Source of the DNA: Gorsachius magnificus
Lineage: Eukaryota > Chordata > Aves > Pelecaniformes > Ardeidae
Direction of reading: 5' to 3'
Length of the DNA stretch: 64,000 bases
Assembly: GCA_034008185.1 (NCBI GenBank)
Contig: CM067086.1
Span: 12,958,507 to 13,022,506, forward strand
Shown here: one piece after another, positions 13,501-25,677 of the stretch
Numbering within the stretch: the stretch's first letter is position 1
Layout of the letters: each line of letters opens with the position of its first letter
The notes under the pieces: generated by a model
Database searches by the model: none
What the model was told of the DNA's origin: nothing
What the model saw: the letters and a program-made list of their open reading frames with translations, nothing else
Translations under genes and position numbers: made by a program

Positions 13501-16500
13501 CGTGTAATGAAGGCATATGGATCCACAAGGCTTAATATCCTTAAGGAAAACCTGGTTTGCCCTTTCTTTTCTGTCAGTCCATAGGATTCTATATTGCACG
13601 TAAGATGTGTCAGCTTTACTTTCCCAGGAACAAGAAAAGAATGACAGATTAGTTCTGCAGACTTTTGTGATAAACATAATTTTCTCATCTGCTTTGTCCA
13701 ATTATGTATTTGTTTTCCATGGAAGCAAAGCATGGGCCCTTAGGTCATAAATATATTGTAGATTTCTCTCAGCACAACTGTGCTAACCAGGGTTGTAAAT
13801 AGTTGAGACATAATTTAAATACAATTCTACCAGTCGTTGCACGTGCAAAAAAAAAATTAGTAAAATGCCTTAGACAAGATGCTGGGAATCCCAAACACTG
13901 AGTTATAACTCAGTACATGATTAGGACTAATTGTATGCCAAAAATAAAGAGATCTGGGCCTGTGTTAGCTGAATGAAATACACATTCACTATTTCTCACA
14001 TCTATGACCTGTTGTTTCACCATAGTACCATCTGTTTTCCCTATTTACCACAATTATTTTTCACATATTCATAAAATTTTAAATTTAGGATCAGGTTAAT
14101 GCCATGAAAAATGAAGTTACTGTCTGGACAATGTTTTCTTGCAATTTCTTTGCCATCTTATTTGAATCTTCAGTTTTAGAGCTACTTTGCATACCTTTGC
14201 AGATATGTTCAGTTAAGGGTACATTAATTACGTTACTTATTTTAAATTTCATTATTATGTCTCTGGAAATCTCCAAATCCTATACTTAAACTATGATATT
14301 TTAACCAGGATAAAATTTGAAGAAATCCCATTGTTCCATGCTTGAAATGAATTATACAGATAAAATTCTATGGATTATGGGCTTTCAATAAAATACCAGT
14401 TTCCAAGTGCTTAATTTTTTATTTTTTTTTTAATTGGAATGGGTTCCTGTGCTGCTTAAACACTTTTGAAAATATTACCTCTCTTGTCTGTTTTGCTGGT
14501 ATGGTATCTGGCATGCTAGAACCCACTCCTAATAAGAGTTACTACTGCACTATACTAATTACCACAATACCAGTAATATCTTAGAAGTATTACATAAAAA
14601 ATACAGTTTATTACAAAATCCAAATGAATTCCATAGGGTTACAGGAGACGTAACTTATAGCAGAATGCATTTCTAGTGTTCCAAGAGAATCTTGGCTATA
14701 CTTCGTATTTCCATTTTGTATATGATGAAATTTTTTTTTGAGTCCTATTTGGGAACTCACTAATTCAATATTGATAAGAAATCCCAAATGCAATAGGTAG
14801 AAATGTTTGAACAGAGGCCAAGTAATAGAAGTCTGTTTTTTACATTAGTGGCAAAACCTTCATACTGGCTAATTAATATAATTACCGATTATCTTAAATT
14901 ATTATTTGTGGCATTTTAGCCTTTTATCCTCTGAACCTCAAGCTAGTACCTAAAATCAAAACCAAAAAGGCAACATGAAAAAAAGAATTAGGTGTACCAT
15001 AACACAACACTGGCAAAAAGAGCATGACAATGTTTTGCATTTTTATGCTGTATTTCAGTGGAGAAACTTGAGAGACTTTAAAAATATTAAAAAGGATGCT
15101 TTGAAGCAATACCCAAAGTAATATTATTCCTATTTAACTACAAACAAACAAAAGGTCAGAGACCCAGATTCAGAAATGTTTAAGTAATAATTCACTTTGA
15201 AAAGAAAGGATTTGGTCTGAAGTTATTTCACTAGTCTGCGGAACTCTTCTTCTGCATCCTATGCATGTGATTGGCCTATAACTTTTATCATGGATAGTGA
15301 ATATTTGCTTACTAAATAGATATGTACTACTAAAATACAAAAGGAGCCTAACTGCATTGACAAGCTAGGAGCACTGGCAATCTTTCAGCTCTTCTTGTGG
15401 ACTGCATTTCATTACTCACTAATAACTTGATCTGCCCTCTTACAGATACAGTCTTTGGCTTGAACAACAGCTTTGCATCCAGTTCCCAATACAGCACATA
15501 AAACCCCAAAAGAAACACACAAGAACATTTCCTTCTTTCACCAAAGACCTGATGCAAAGATCACTTAGGGAAGTCTTTCAATTGACTTAATGACATGTAG
15601 ATCAGATTTCTAAAAAGCAGGCATTCAATTAATGATTTTAGCAAAGTGCATGGTTTAATAAATATATTTATCCACCTTTGCTAATCCTTTAATGCTTGGC
15701 ATTTATACATGCAGTATATCTTCTATTTTTTTTTCATAGATTTTGTAGTCATGTAACCAATGGCTGATACTAAACCATAAACAATGCATTAGAGAGGAGT
15801 CATTAAAATCTGAAGTAAAAGGAGCCTGATGAAACTGTACTTTTAGTAGTTATATTATATTTAAGTAAAATTATACTAGGCATGATATAGGTCTTATTTA
15901 TGACAGGCTTAGCATTTTCCAAGACAAAATTAAAAGAGTTGTATAGGAAAAACTGCACACTACTTTATGCCATCAACATAATCAAGTATGACACAACATA
16001 AGGATTACGGGAGCAAATCCAAGGAAATTCAAAATAATTGGCTACCCCACGCTGCTACTTCCAACTTGGCGTTTGAATTAATTAAAAGATCAAGTCTAAT
16101 ATAACAGTAGAAAACCACATACCTAAAAGTATGATTACTCTCCTAAAAAGTCAGAGAAAACTTTTAGCATAGAAAAGAGTTCTAGGTATCATACCAACTT
16201 TGAAGCGGAGGCAGGCTCAGCTTGGTTCAGCACTCTGACCGAGACAGCCCACAGGAGGAGCATCTGAAGAACCACTGAACAGGATTTTATTTTGCTTGGT
16301 GTTCCAAGTTTGTCATTAAGTTGTTAAGTGTCCCCTGTAATCTCATGCATTGCTTCTCAATCTCTGGTCCGTACGTTGATCCATAGGACACCTGAAGATA
16401 ATATGAACCTTTGAAATAAATATAGACAACTTCCCACACATCCAAGCAAGCAAAGAAGTGGCAGGGAAAATAAACATAGTAAATGAATATGCAGAGTATC

Positions 16501-19500
16501 TTAAATTTCATTAGCTTGTGATAAGCACTGAAGTAATACTGGACAAGAAGTGCAACTGACCACCGGCATTTTTTTATTTAAAAAAGGCAGGGTTTTGTTT
16601 GTTTATTAAAATGTGTTGATTAGCATATTCTTGAGACATCTGTAGCACTCAGAGCAAGCCCTAACCATCTGCTTACACTGTACCACCTGCACTGCCCTGG
16701 GTCCGTGAAGCAGCCTCCCTCCTGGCCCCTTACTTATCTGGCAACAATGAACATTTTAGTCATGTTCCCTCCACTCACTCTGACCAACTCCATGTTCAAG
16801 CTGCATTACCGCACTTTCAAGAAACTTCAACAGGACTGACTTAAGAACAGTATGAATATTATCCAGACCAGTCCTCCTATTCCCTTCTTTGCTTGTCTCC
16901 AAATGTGTTCATGGGTAAGTGGATAGGTCTATGCTATATCTAAGATGAATAGTATAACAGGTCACTTTCATGCTCTTTCCGATCCCACAGTGTTGAAGAG
17001 TGTATTTTTGCTCTTCGTGCTGTCTCAGAACTAGTGTTTTCTTCAGAAGTTAAAAGAAAAAAATAATTGCTTGCAAAGAATAGAAAAATAGTTTCTATTA
17101 GTAGAAATCATTCTATAAAGGGTCTAATTTTCAGGTTTGTCGCCACATATGGAAATATAAACATCAGATGGATATCAAAGAAGTGCAAACACAATAATAG
17201 TTAAAACTCATGCCACTCCCTGTGACACGTACATAATTAATAATCAGATTTCTGAAGTCACTGAAGTGGGTGTGGAGAGGGTGGGACCTGTATCAGACGT
17301 GGTAGCTTTGCTTCAAGTACAAATTTACTGCAACAGAATAAGGTCAAGACTCACGGCAAACTTCATTTCATGTGACCTGCAGACTCAGCAGTAAAAAGCT
17401 GGCTGGAACTCTGGGATCCCTCTTCAAGATAGGTCAGTCCAGATCATTCTGGGGCTGCAGTTGTTTGGGCAGCAGAAATGAGTGGCCGACGCACTTCCAG
17501 CGTGAAAGTGGAGCTGAACAACTGTGTGAACGCACTATGAGTCATATAAAGCAGGACCTCCTGGCTACCACTAATGGTGAAGAAGTGGAGATTAAAGTCC
17601 CCTTGTTTTCCTTCATTAAAACCCTCCCATTAAAACCCAAGAGTTTGTAGCAACAGTCCTGGTAAGAATCGATTTAGTATGACATTGGTGCTTAAGATTT
17701 CAACAGCCAAGGTCAGCAAAACATGCAAAACAGAACAGATGCCAGTTCGCTCATATGTGAAATAAAATGTGCAAAGAAAAGTAGCTTTCTACCTTTCCTA
17801 GCCAAGTTTTGCTGCTGAAAAAGAGTCTAACTACCCTTACAGCAACTGCACTCATCAGTGTGACATTCTGGTACTTCACAGATTCAGTTCCCACTCTTCA
17901 CATACTCCACTGCATAGTTCCTGAGTGTGCAACTCAGGCAACTACCTCAGGGCTCAAGGGGTGGTGAGGCCCAGGGATGGCCTATGAAGATGGGGGAAAA
18001 CAGGGAAAAGCATTGCAAGCTGGCTGGGCAGGTAGCTCCACTTCATATTATGTACAAGGGTTCAATGCTTGCCAGACCTCAACAGTGGCCATATTTTGTC
18101 CTTCTCATCAGTTTTTTTCCCAAACATCTTCAGGAGCAGGTGTCTATAACTTCTGTCATGAGTATTTTGTCATTTTTTTAGAGCTGACTGGGAGTTAAAA
18201 ACCACAAAGATGGAAAAGACTTTCCTCTCTGCATAAACGGATAGATGAAATCCTAGGACTTTATGGCAATAGGCAAACTACTTGATAATTGCTAGATTTT
18301 GGAATTAGGTTGTAGCTTGGCATCCATTTCATATTTAAACAATGTAAATATTTCCAAGTGGATCTAAATCATGTATGTAAGCTTGTCTTTGTATATAATT
18401 AATTAACACATACAGTCTTTTCTGATATTTGTGCTAGTTGTTGGAATTTTTCCCCAACATACGTTACTATGGATTCCTTTTTGTTGCCTTTTTCAGTCAC
18501 TGAAATGGCACATCCATTTTACGGCATATGCTGTATATATATATTTTGATCACATCATAGCAAAACATTCCTGTGGACTAACTTTAATGTTGTTGATACA
18601 CTGACCTTTTTTTTTTAATATGAAATGGACAGAAAATGTACATGGGAAAAGACAACACACTAAGATGGAATATGAGTGAGCACAACTATGAGAATAGATT
18701 TTACAGGATTATGTTAAGTATCCTTTAGATTGTAAAGGTGTCAGCTAACGTAAAACTCTAATGTACCAGCTGCTGTCCAAATAGATCACAAAATGAAAGT
18801 CCCCATGCTGAGCAAGGCTTAAAATAGAGCTGCTGATGAGTAAGATGGTATCTCTTATATAAACTTCACATTTCAAGCACTAAGACTTTTCATGGTCAAA
18901 TGTTCCTGGGGTTGCTATTTTCCATGAAAAATCTGCAGCAGAACAAAAGCACCAAGTTGTTTGACTTTTCAGGCTTTAAAATGCAGTTGTTATTTTCATG
19001 CCACACAGAAACTCCCTTCTGGTCTGCTTTATGATTCATGTGTTTGGCTGAATAACTTTCCTGGAACTCAGAAGAAGAGGGAAACCTTCCCTAAGTACTT
19101 CCTGTCTTTCTACATGTAGTAATAACAAGACAGAGTCCTCCCACCTTTCCCATTTACAACACGCTAGGCACACCTACTGGCTGATATACCCATAAGCCTC
19201 AGAAACAGTCTACTTTGCTCTGGTTTTAAAACAGCATGCATTTTCTTTGGCAACAAAAATGTTGTTTCTCTAACATTAATAGGTATCAAAGCAATATCAA
19301 TAGACTACTTAACTGTCTGTAGGCAACGGAGAAATCATAGCTCACTGTGAACAAAAGATGCATTGCTATTTCTCTTTAGGAGATGGTTCCTGTCTACAGC
19401 TAATCACAATGTTGAAAGCATGTAACCTTAAAACAGTCAGGAGTACAGAAACATGTAATATTGAAGGGAAGTACAACCTGTGTCATGTGCTTAACCTCGC

Positions 19501-19929
19501 AGACCTTACTCCAAATGCCTAATGGAATCAGTATGAAATCAATGCCAAATTTTGACTGTGTAAGAATTAAGTACAATATACTTCAGAATAAGTTCTAGTA
19601 TATTTACAAGATGAAATGTCAAAAAAAAATAAAATCACTGCCCCACTGTCATGTTACAGCCTGTCAGTCTGGAAATCCTAAAGGAATGGATTCAAATTAC
19701 ACCATCCTCTAATAAAACCATGGATTGTTAAAAGATCTGCTTTTATTAGAGCTAGCAGTACAAACTGAAAATAGAATCAAGACCCTAGTTTTTAAACATT
19801 TCATAGCTTCTTTTCAGAATATGATTCCTAAGCATCATATTTTCCTTGTATTTGGAAAAGAGCTGAAAAGTTTTGTGTAACTGATACAAAAAAATAACCA
19901 GAGGTGCTGAGTGGCTTACCAAACTCTTT
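7526..19929. other. Intergenic DNA, no supported gene
   Basis: AT-rich sequence without a recognisable gene. Two minus-strand open frames look protein-like at first sight (13,459-13,701 and 16,287-16,391) but neither is supported well enough to annotate; they are discussed among the findings and rejections. Poly-A/T tracts and short AT-rich patches are the only clear simple repeats. Confidence 0.55.
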
Positions 19930-20085
19930 AGAAGGCTGCCAGCGAGGTACTCCAGTTCTAATTGTGGCTTTGCATCTGACTTAGTATGTGGGTGTAACCC
20001 TGGCCAACTCATTTAATCTCCAGGCCTGTTTTTCCAATCTGTAAAAGGGGTAATATTATACTTATTTAATTAATACAGTCTGTAG
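19930..20085 (+). repeat. MIR-like SINE remnant
   Basis: The stretch from about 19,935 (CCAGTTCTAATTGTGGCTTT...) through TGTAACCCTGGCCAACTCAT and TTTTTCCAATCTGTAAAAGG follows the order of the conserved MIR core and 3' half. The matching consensus blocks are 'tgaccttgggcaa', 'cctcagtttcctcatctgtaaaatgggg' and 'ataataatag'. It is heavily diverged, as expected for an ancient amniote SINE. Boundaries are approximate. The identification is by eye. Confidence 0.7.
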
Positions 20086-23000
20086 CTGTTAATTAGTTTA
20101 AAAAAATTACTCTCCAAATATTAACATGACATTTACAATTCCAGCTATCCCTTTCTGTTCAACTGATTATTCTTCCTATTTACCCCTTAAACTAACCAAA
20201 TCAAGGCTGGTTCAAAAGCTTTCTCTGTTCATTTCATTACGAAAAGGAAGATCTTGTTGCTTTTTCCCCTCTCTTATTCTTACCCTCATTTCAAGTCAAA
20301 GCTGCATATGTACTGCCTTGCTCTGGCTATTCTGTGAAACTTATCTTAATGGCTATTCTGTGAAACTTATCTTACAGGTTTGACAGATTTTACTATTCTT
20401 AAATGAAGCTTTATTTCAATAATAAATTAAGCTTTACCCTATGCCATAGGAGTGTTGTTACTCTCCTGAAATGCAGCAACTAATACCTAACAGATTTTCT
20501 TCAGTGTTCTAAGACAAAGATTATCCTTCTCATATCACTGTTCAAGTGAAGCTGCCACCACTATTATAAGGATGCAAGACAGATAAGAAAAAAAAAAGAG
20601 CTATAAAAGCTAGTAAGAAACAGATGAGTCTTAGTCAAAGATGCAGTTGCCAACACACCATACAAAACTGTAACACCCCCTCCCAAGAAAAGGCAGTAAA
20701 ACTCCATCCTGGATCTTAGTGTTCTCAACAAATCTTGAAGAAATGCAGCCAGCAATTTCAAGGGTGTCTTTGGTCTAATTCTCTTAACAAAATGGTTTCC
20801 AAAATTTTTATTTTTTCTTTTTTGTTGGGGGAGGCAAGAATCTCACACCAGCTAACTCTAAGTTTATACATGAGGCACAAAAAAAAAGAAAGTAATATGG
20901 TGTTGAATCAAAATTAGTCAAAGAATGGATACAGATTTTTTTTATCAACAAAGAAGGTAAACAAAACTTTAGTAAATATTTTTATAAGATTTTAGAAAAA
21001 TGCAAGAAAAAGCAGGAAGTCCCTAATGGAAAAACGTTGTTATCTGAAAAGGCTGTAACCTTCAAGATTTTAAATTTAAAATATTTTATCCACTAGAATT
21101 TTATTAACGTATTTAAAATTTACTGTCTCTCCTTCAAGTTCAGACTTCCAGTCTCTGAAAAGCTAATTAAATTCCATATATTTTTAATAAAGTAAAACCT
21201 CTGAAAGTGCTTCAACCTCCATTAAGTTTGAATCCAGATAAAGATAGAAATTCTTCCTCTCGAGCCTTCCATAAAGATTGAAAAAATATTGCAGAGAAGT
21301 ACTTAGAATTTCTTCACTCCCTGGCTTTAGCCTCATTTTCCTCATTAGATTCTTCTTCCTGTTCTTGTTATGCTGCCAGATATTGGATTGCCAACTCTTG
21401 TGAGTTCCTATTGAGTCTCAGAATATTAATTGGTGTTCTTAGAGACCACAGGGCTGAAATCAATGGATTGTATAAGAATCTTCTCTTTTTCTGAAACAAG
21501 CTTCTAGCCCGTGAAATTATGACAAAGGTTGTAAGGATGAAGAATGGATTTTAAAAAGCTTAGAAGGAAGCAGACACATGACAAAGTCAACATTTATTGC
21601 TTTATATTCAAGATTTTTAATGCTCTAATTTGGAAATATCGTGGTAGGAGTAAGCATACACTCTTTAAAGTAACAAGTGTTTATACAAACAAAAGCAGAA
21701 AAACCTAATATTCCCCTGGCTTAGGTGTTGTAATATCTCAAGAATGTGAAGAACCCCGAAAAGAATGAGTAAGCAATAGCTCATTAAGACAAAACTTTGG
21801 TTTTGAAGAGGTTTCAGCCAGCCACACATGAACTGTGACAGACTATAGTAAACAGACCACGACTGTGGGTTTTTTTTGCATCGGCCTGCAAACAGCATCA
21901 AGCCATAGTTTCCAGTTTCTTCTGTCCCTCTAACTGGGTTGAAGCATGACATCAGCTTTGTGTAATAGGATGAGAAATATGGCTCAGTATGTCTCTGGGG
22001 TTTTTATAGTATGGACAGAACAAGAAATCCAGGTATTCAAATTATTGTCTTGCTAATTTTCTATGAGCTATAACTTCTCCTGCTGCAGGTAAGATCATAG
22101 CTTGTATGTCAAGAGTCAAATAGAGGAAGAGACAGGATAAAGGGGTAAGACAGGCAAGTTAATATTGCGTGTCTGGAAACCTATAAACAAAAAGCAGCTG
22201 TTTAAAATGCTGTAAAGCAGCTGGATCCACACAGTTAGGTACTCAAATATATAGCACATCTTGGACATACTTTGGAAGACAAAAATTAAACATGTAAAAT
22301 ACTCTCTCCAAACTATTTTACAAAAACTCACACTACAAAGACTCACAGATTTGTGTCCCTCTGTATCTCTAACTAGGGTCATGATTCACATTTCAGAGAA
22401 AAAAAACCTAAAACATCAAAGGACTAACTTGGCAGATTACTTCTGAGCATCTGTTGTTGTTCCAGAGAGATATCAGGGACTGTTTGAAGGCAACCCCCCA
22501 AAAAACCCCAAAGAAAATACCCATTTTTGGGTTATCATTTGAGAAACTAGACTCCTTTTTTGTGCACATAATTAGATAGATTAAAAAAAATTAATTAAAA
22601 ACTGCAGATTTTAAAGTGAAACCACTGACACATAGCCTTATTATACCTTAGGTAGGCTGCATTTAATGAAGATCATACCTGCTACCCTAAGACCAGGAAA
22701 GTGGCTACTGTAGCACTCGAATGTGAATACAGTAAAGAAAATCAATCAGTTAGAACATAGGCTAGTTGTTCCAGTGTCCTACCAATAAGACACGATTTTC
22801 AGTACAATCACCACAAAGCACACTCTCTTCCTGTTTTTAAATAATAATTGTAAGCCAGAAATGAGTCTAAATTCTTGTGTTTAAACATGGTGTAACCATT
22901 AACATATTAACATAGTTATGGAGGCAGCTAAATTTCTGCGTAAGTCCTAAAAAACCATAAAATCTGAAAATTAATCGTGTCAGAGTTGATTTGATGAGGA

Positions 23001-24271
23001 AATGCTTTCGCTATTGTATCAGACATGCCTGTGCACAGTACCCCGAGCAGAGCACACAGCTGAGCCAGTCATTCTAGCAGCTTCCACAATTTGCGGTGTG
23101 CTTTGTTTCAAGTGCTCCTTCAAGTACCACCCTTCAAGGAGAAAGTATTCTACCTTTGCTTAAGCCTAAGTAACTTCTATTTGCTTTTTGTGTTTAGAAA
23201 TGTGTGGTAGAAGGGTGATGCAAACTCTTCTCTGGCAACAGTAGCTGAACTCAGGTCTCGTTAAACTTCTCATTTCTTAGCTCCTCAGTGATAAACTTTG
23301 CACCCTTAGAATTTTAAGTTATAATAGTCACCTACAAGATGCCTTACTGACCTAAGGAGAACATTCCCTGCACTGAACTTAAAGAGAAAACGTATTTTAA
23401 AGGAAGTCACAGAACAGGATTGATATGTATCATCATATGCTGAAAATCAGAATTTGATTAACCAGATGCTGTTATTTTCTTTAATATCTCATGAATAGAA
23501 ACTGCAGTATAAAAACAATTCAAAACAATCATTTACTGGGAAATATGACATATGGCCTGCTAAGCTGCTTTCCTACAGAAATAGCTAAAGATCATTACTC
23601 TTGGCACCATTCCCTACAACAGTCACTGGGCTCATTAAAACAGACAGTATGTGATTGAGTCCAAAAGGAAGATAATTTCTACAGGTGGGTAGAAACAATG
23701 ATGAAAACTACAAAGACTTGTGAGAAAGAAGTAGTCAAGGAGACTTCTCCACCTCCATAACTTCTGTGCGCTAAAACAAACCAAAGCAGCACCACTAAAA
23801 CAGTTGCTGAAAAGAAAAAAAAAAAAAAAGACGCATTGTCTCCTTTTTCTTCATGGTATGCATTTCCATCTTCCTAATGCATGGTATTTCATCTAACTTG
23901 TTCTGCTGGAGGGTTTTTCCTTTAGTAGGAATATCCTGACGTGAACAGGAACAGGAAGTTTGCATCCAGCAGGGGCCACTTGTTGCCTGTGTTTAGTCCA
24001 AATCCAATTAGGTGGAAAGCAAACCTTAACGCTGTCATAGGATGAGTTCACGTTCTGCGATAGTGGATTGGAATAGCCACAACCACACTGTGGTGTGATA
24101 ATGCTGCAATCCAAGCTTCTCCAGTAATGTTATGCTAGTAAATGTAAACCAAACATTTGTGATGTGGCATCACAGACAGGAAATGTTAAGACAATTATAA
24201 CCTGGCAATGATAATCTGATGTAGCAATAATACAATCACATTTAAAAAATGTTTTCATCTGAAAGCAGCTA
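20086..24271. other. Intergenic DNA between MIR remnant and promoter region
   Basis: No coding exon is recognised. The sequence contains a short tandem duplication at 20,325-20,374 and an A-rich tract near 23,815-23,831. Minus-strand open frames at 21,665-21,952, 22,116-22,382 and 23,893-24,114 have no recognisable motif and are treated as chance. Confidence 0.5.
20325..20374. repeat. 26-bp tandem duplication
   Basis: GGCTATTCTGTGAAACTTAT plus CTTA is repeated with a period of 26 bp (starts at 20,325 and 20,351). The two copies are essentially identical, so the duplication is recent compared with the surrounding diverged sequence. Confidence 0.85.
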
Positions 24272-24367
24272 CGCTGCTGGGGGTTGGACTAGATGACCTG
24301 CTGGGGGTTGGACTAGATGACCTCTAGGGGTCCCTTCCAACCCAAAACATTCTATGATTCTATTCTA
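24272..24367 (+). mobile_element. CR1 3'-end fragment with internal 24-bp duplication
   Basis: The CR1 LINE 3' terminus is recognisable as GGTTGGACTAGATGACCT, then GGGTCCCTTCCAACCC, ending in the microsatellite-like ATTCTATGATTCTATTCTATG. The segment CTGCTGGGGGTTGGACTAGA (with TGAC) is present twice with a 24-bp period (24,274-24,297 and 24,298-24,321). The element is strongly 5'-truncated, as is typical for CR1. It lies just upstream of the BMAL1 promoter region. Confidence 0.9.
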
Positions 24368-24591
24368 TGTTCTTGCAACACATCCTCTTTACATGCCAGC
24401 ACTGTTGCGTGGATTATCTAAATTTAGACCGTAACATGGTGCAGTAGATGGCTTTACTATGTTCCATCACTGGCCTTTTTCATATGCTGAATAAAATTAC
24501 TGCTGTTTACAGCATCAGCATTACACGATCACACTGGGAGATGAGGGAGCACTTATGGTAGTGAAGCTGATGGCAGCACCTCACGTGCTTC

Positions 24592-24692
24592 TGAGGCATT
24601 CTGAAGGGTGCTGCGAGGCTACTGAGGACTCAAAAAACACAGTGCCTTACTGACATGATATTGCGTACGGGCAGACACACGTACAGCACGTG
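24592..24692. promoter_or_regulatory. Two canonical E-boxes (CACGTG)
   Basis: Perfect CACGTG hexamers at 24,592-24,597 and 24,687-24,692, 95 bp apart and 0.8-0.9 kb upstream of the RORE pair. CACGTG is the site bound by CLOCK:BMAL1 and by other bHLH factors such as USF, MYC and BHLHE40/41. Function here is inference from sequence and position. Confidence 0.45.
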
Positions 24693-25256
24693 AGGCAGAC
24701 GCAAGGCTGGGATTTGCTATGGCAGGCTGGGAGCATCAGGAGTGACGCTGCAGCCCGTGGATGCAGCTGAGGCAGCGGTGGGCTAAAAGCCACACGCAGT
24801 CACAAGGCAACGATGGTGAGGCCACGGCAGGGAAGAGCAAGGTCAGGGAGCCCATACCAGTACGGCAAGGCCAGGCAACACGCCCCCGGCCGGCTGAAGG
24901 GAGCCCCCGGCTCCCCTAGGCGAGCAGGGAGGCGAGCAGGGCGGTGGCCCCACGCCAGGCCCAGCACCGGCCCCGCGGCTTTGCCACTGAAGGAAGCGAG
25001 GCGAGGCCTAAGCGCAGGCGGCCACCTTGCCGCCTAGGGCAGCGCGTCACGGCTGCTGCGCTGACCTTAAGGCCTCAATAGGTGACGCCACGGCCCAGGC
25101 CGATGTCACACGCATGACGCAGAAGCACAGGCGAACCCCAGCGGCAGCACCAAGGCTGGGAAAGGGGCGAGACGGAGCTGCCGGCGGCGCCCCGCCCGCC
25201 GCCCCGCCGAGGGACGCCACATCCGGGCCCCCCGCGCTGACTGACGGCCCGCCGCC

Positions 25257-25267
25257 GCGCATGCGCA
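25257..25267. promoter_or_regulatory. NRF1 consensus site
   Basis: GCGCATGCGCA is a perfect match to the palindromic NRF1 motif. It lies about 250-290 bp upstream of the RORE pair within the CpG island. NRF1 sites are typical of CpG-island promoters; use at this promoter is inferred. Confidence 0.6.
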
Positions 25268-25306
25268 CCCGTCCCACCCTCCGCCCGTCGGCTCCGCCCT
25301 CGGCCG

Positions 25307-25315
25307 GGGGGCGGG
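25307..25315 (+). promoter_or_regulatory. GC box (Sp/KLF site)
   Basis: GGGGCGGGA matches the Sp1/KLF GC-box consensus. A further CCGCCC lies at 25,294-25,299. They precede the CCAAT cluster in the promoter. Confidence 0.5.
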
Positions 25316-25340
25316 ATCAAAACTCCCAGCCGCCTTTCTG

Positions 25341-25498
25341 ATTGGCTCCCGGTCCAGGGGCGCCCGGGGATTAGCCGCCGTTCAGGAGGGCGGGCGTTGC
25401 CCGCCTGCTGGCCGGCCATTGGGCAAGGCCGCCGGGGAGCCGCTCGCCCGTTGGCGGGCGGGCGCGTCCGGTCTGGGGCCGGAGGAGGGTGCCATTGG
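25341..25498 (-). promoter_or_regulatory. Three inverted CCAAT boxes (NF-Y sites)
   Basis: ATTGG occurs at 25,341-25,345, 25,418-25,422 and 25,494-25,498. The first and third are followed by CT (ATTGGCT), the form preferred by NF-Y on the opposite strand. They are spaced 77 and 76 bp apart and lie immediately upstream of the RORE pair. This is a common arrangement in TATA-less promoters. Confidence 0.6.
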
Positions 25499-25502
25499 CT
25501 GG

Positions 25503-25513
25503 AAAGTAGGTTA
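25503..25513 (+). promoter_or_regulatory. BMAL1: RORE 1 of the BMAL1 promoter
   Basis: AAAGTAGGTTA is a ROR/REV-ERB response element: an AT-rich 5' extension before an AGGTNA half site. In mammals two such elements in the Bmal1 promoter take activation from ROR proteins and repression from REV-ERB proteins, giving rhythmic BMAL1 transcription. Here the element lies in the CpG island, just 3' of an inverted CCAAT box and 42 bp before the second RORE. The position and pairing, not just the motif, support the call. Confidence 0.88.
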
Positions 25514-25544
25514 GTGGTGCGCCGTTGGGTGGCAAGCCAGGCGG

Positions 25545-25555
25545 AAAGTAGGTCA
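25545..25555 (+). promoter_or_regulatory. BMAL1: RORE 2 of the BMAL1 promoter
   Basis: AAAGTAGGTCA followed by GGGACG. It is the stronger of the pair, because AGGTCA is the optimal nuclear-receptor half site. The local sequence (GGCGGAAAGTAGGTCAGGGA) closely resembles the RORE I know from the mammalian Bmal1 promoter, which indicates conservation of the regulatory element across amniotes. Transcription probably begins just downstream. Confidence 0.92.
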
Positions 25556-25579
25556 GGGACGGGGGCTGCTTGCGCCGGG

Positions 25580-25677
25580 CGCCGCTCCGGGCGTGCAGCG
25601 CGTTGCCGTGGGACGGCGACCCCCTCCCCGCCTCCCCGCCCGGGCGCGGCGCGGCGAGGGGGCGCGCGGAGCTGGCG
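25580..25677 (+). other. BMAL1: Probable BMAL1 non-coding exon 1
   Basis: The transcribed region should start shortly after RORE 2. A consensus donor, GCG|GTGAGC, lies at 25,678. The 5' end is not visible in sequence and 25,580 is an estimate. The exon contains no coding sequence of its own. It would splice across a 467-bp intron to the exon at 26,145. Confidence 0.5.

Noticed and set aside
13459..13701. Minus-strand frame with a faintly cytokine-receptor-like stretch (SFFSCSWESKADTSYVQYRI)
   Set aside because: Only a weak Cys-x-Trp resemblance; no WSXWS box, no signal peptide, no partner exons, and the frame is open at about chance length.
24640..25300. Possible divergent minus-strand transcript from the CpG island, suggested by a donor-like CA|GTAAGG on the minus strand near 24,645
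   Set aside because: One donor-like hexamer with no matching acceptor or coding exon is not enough; CpG-island divergent transcription can only be shown with RNA data.
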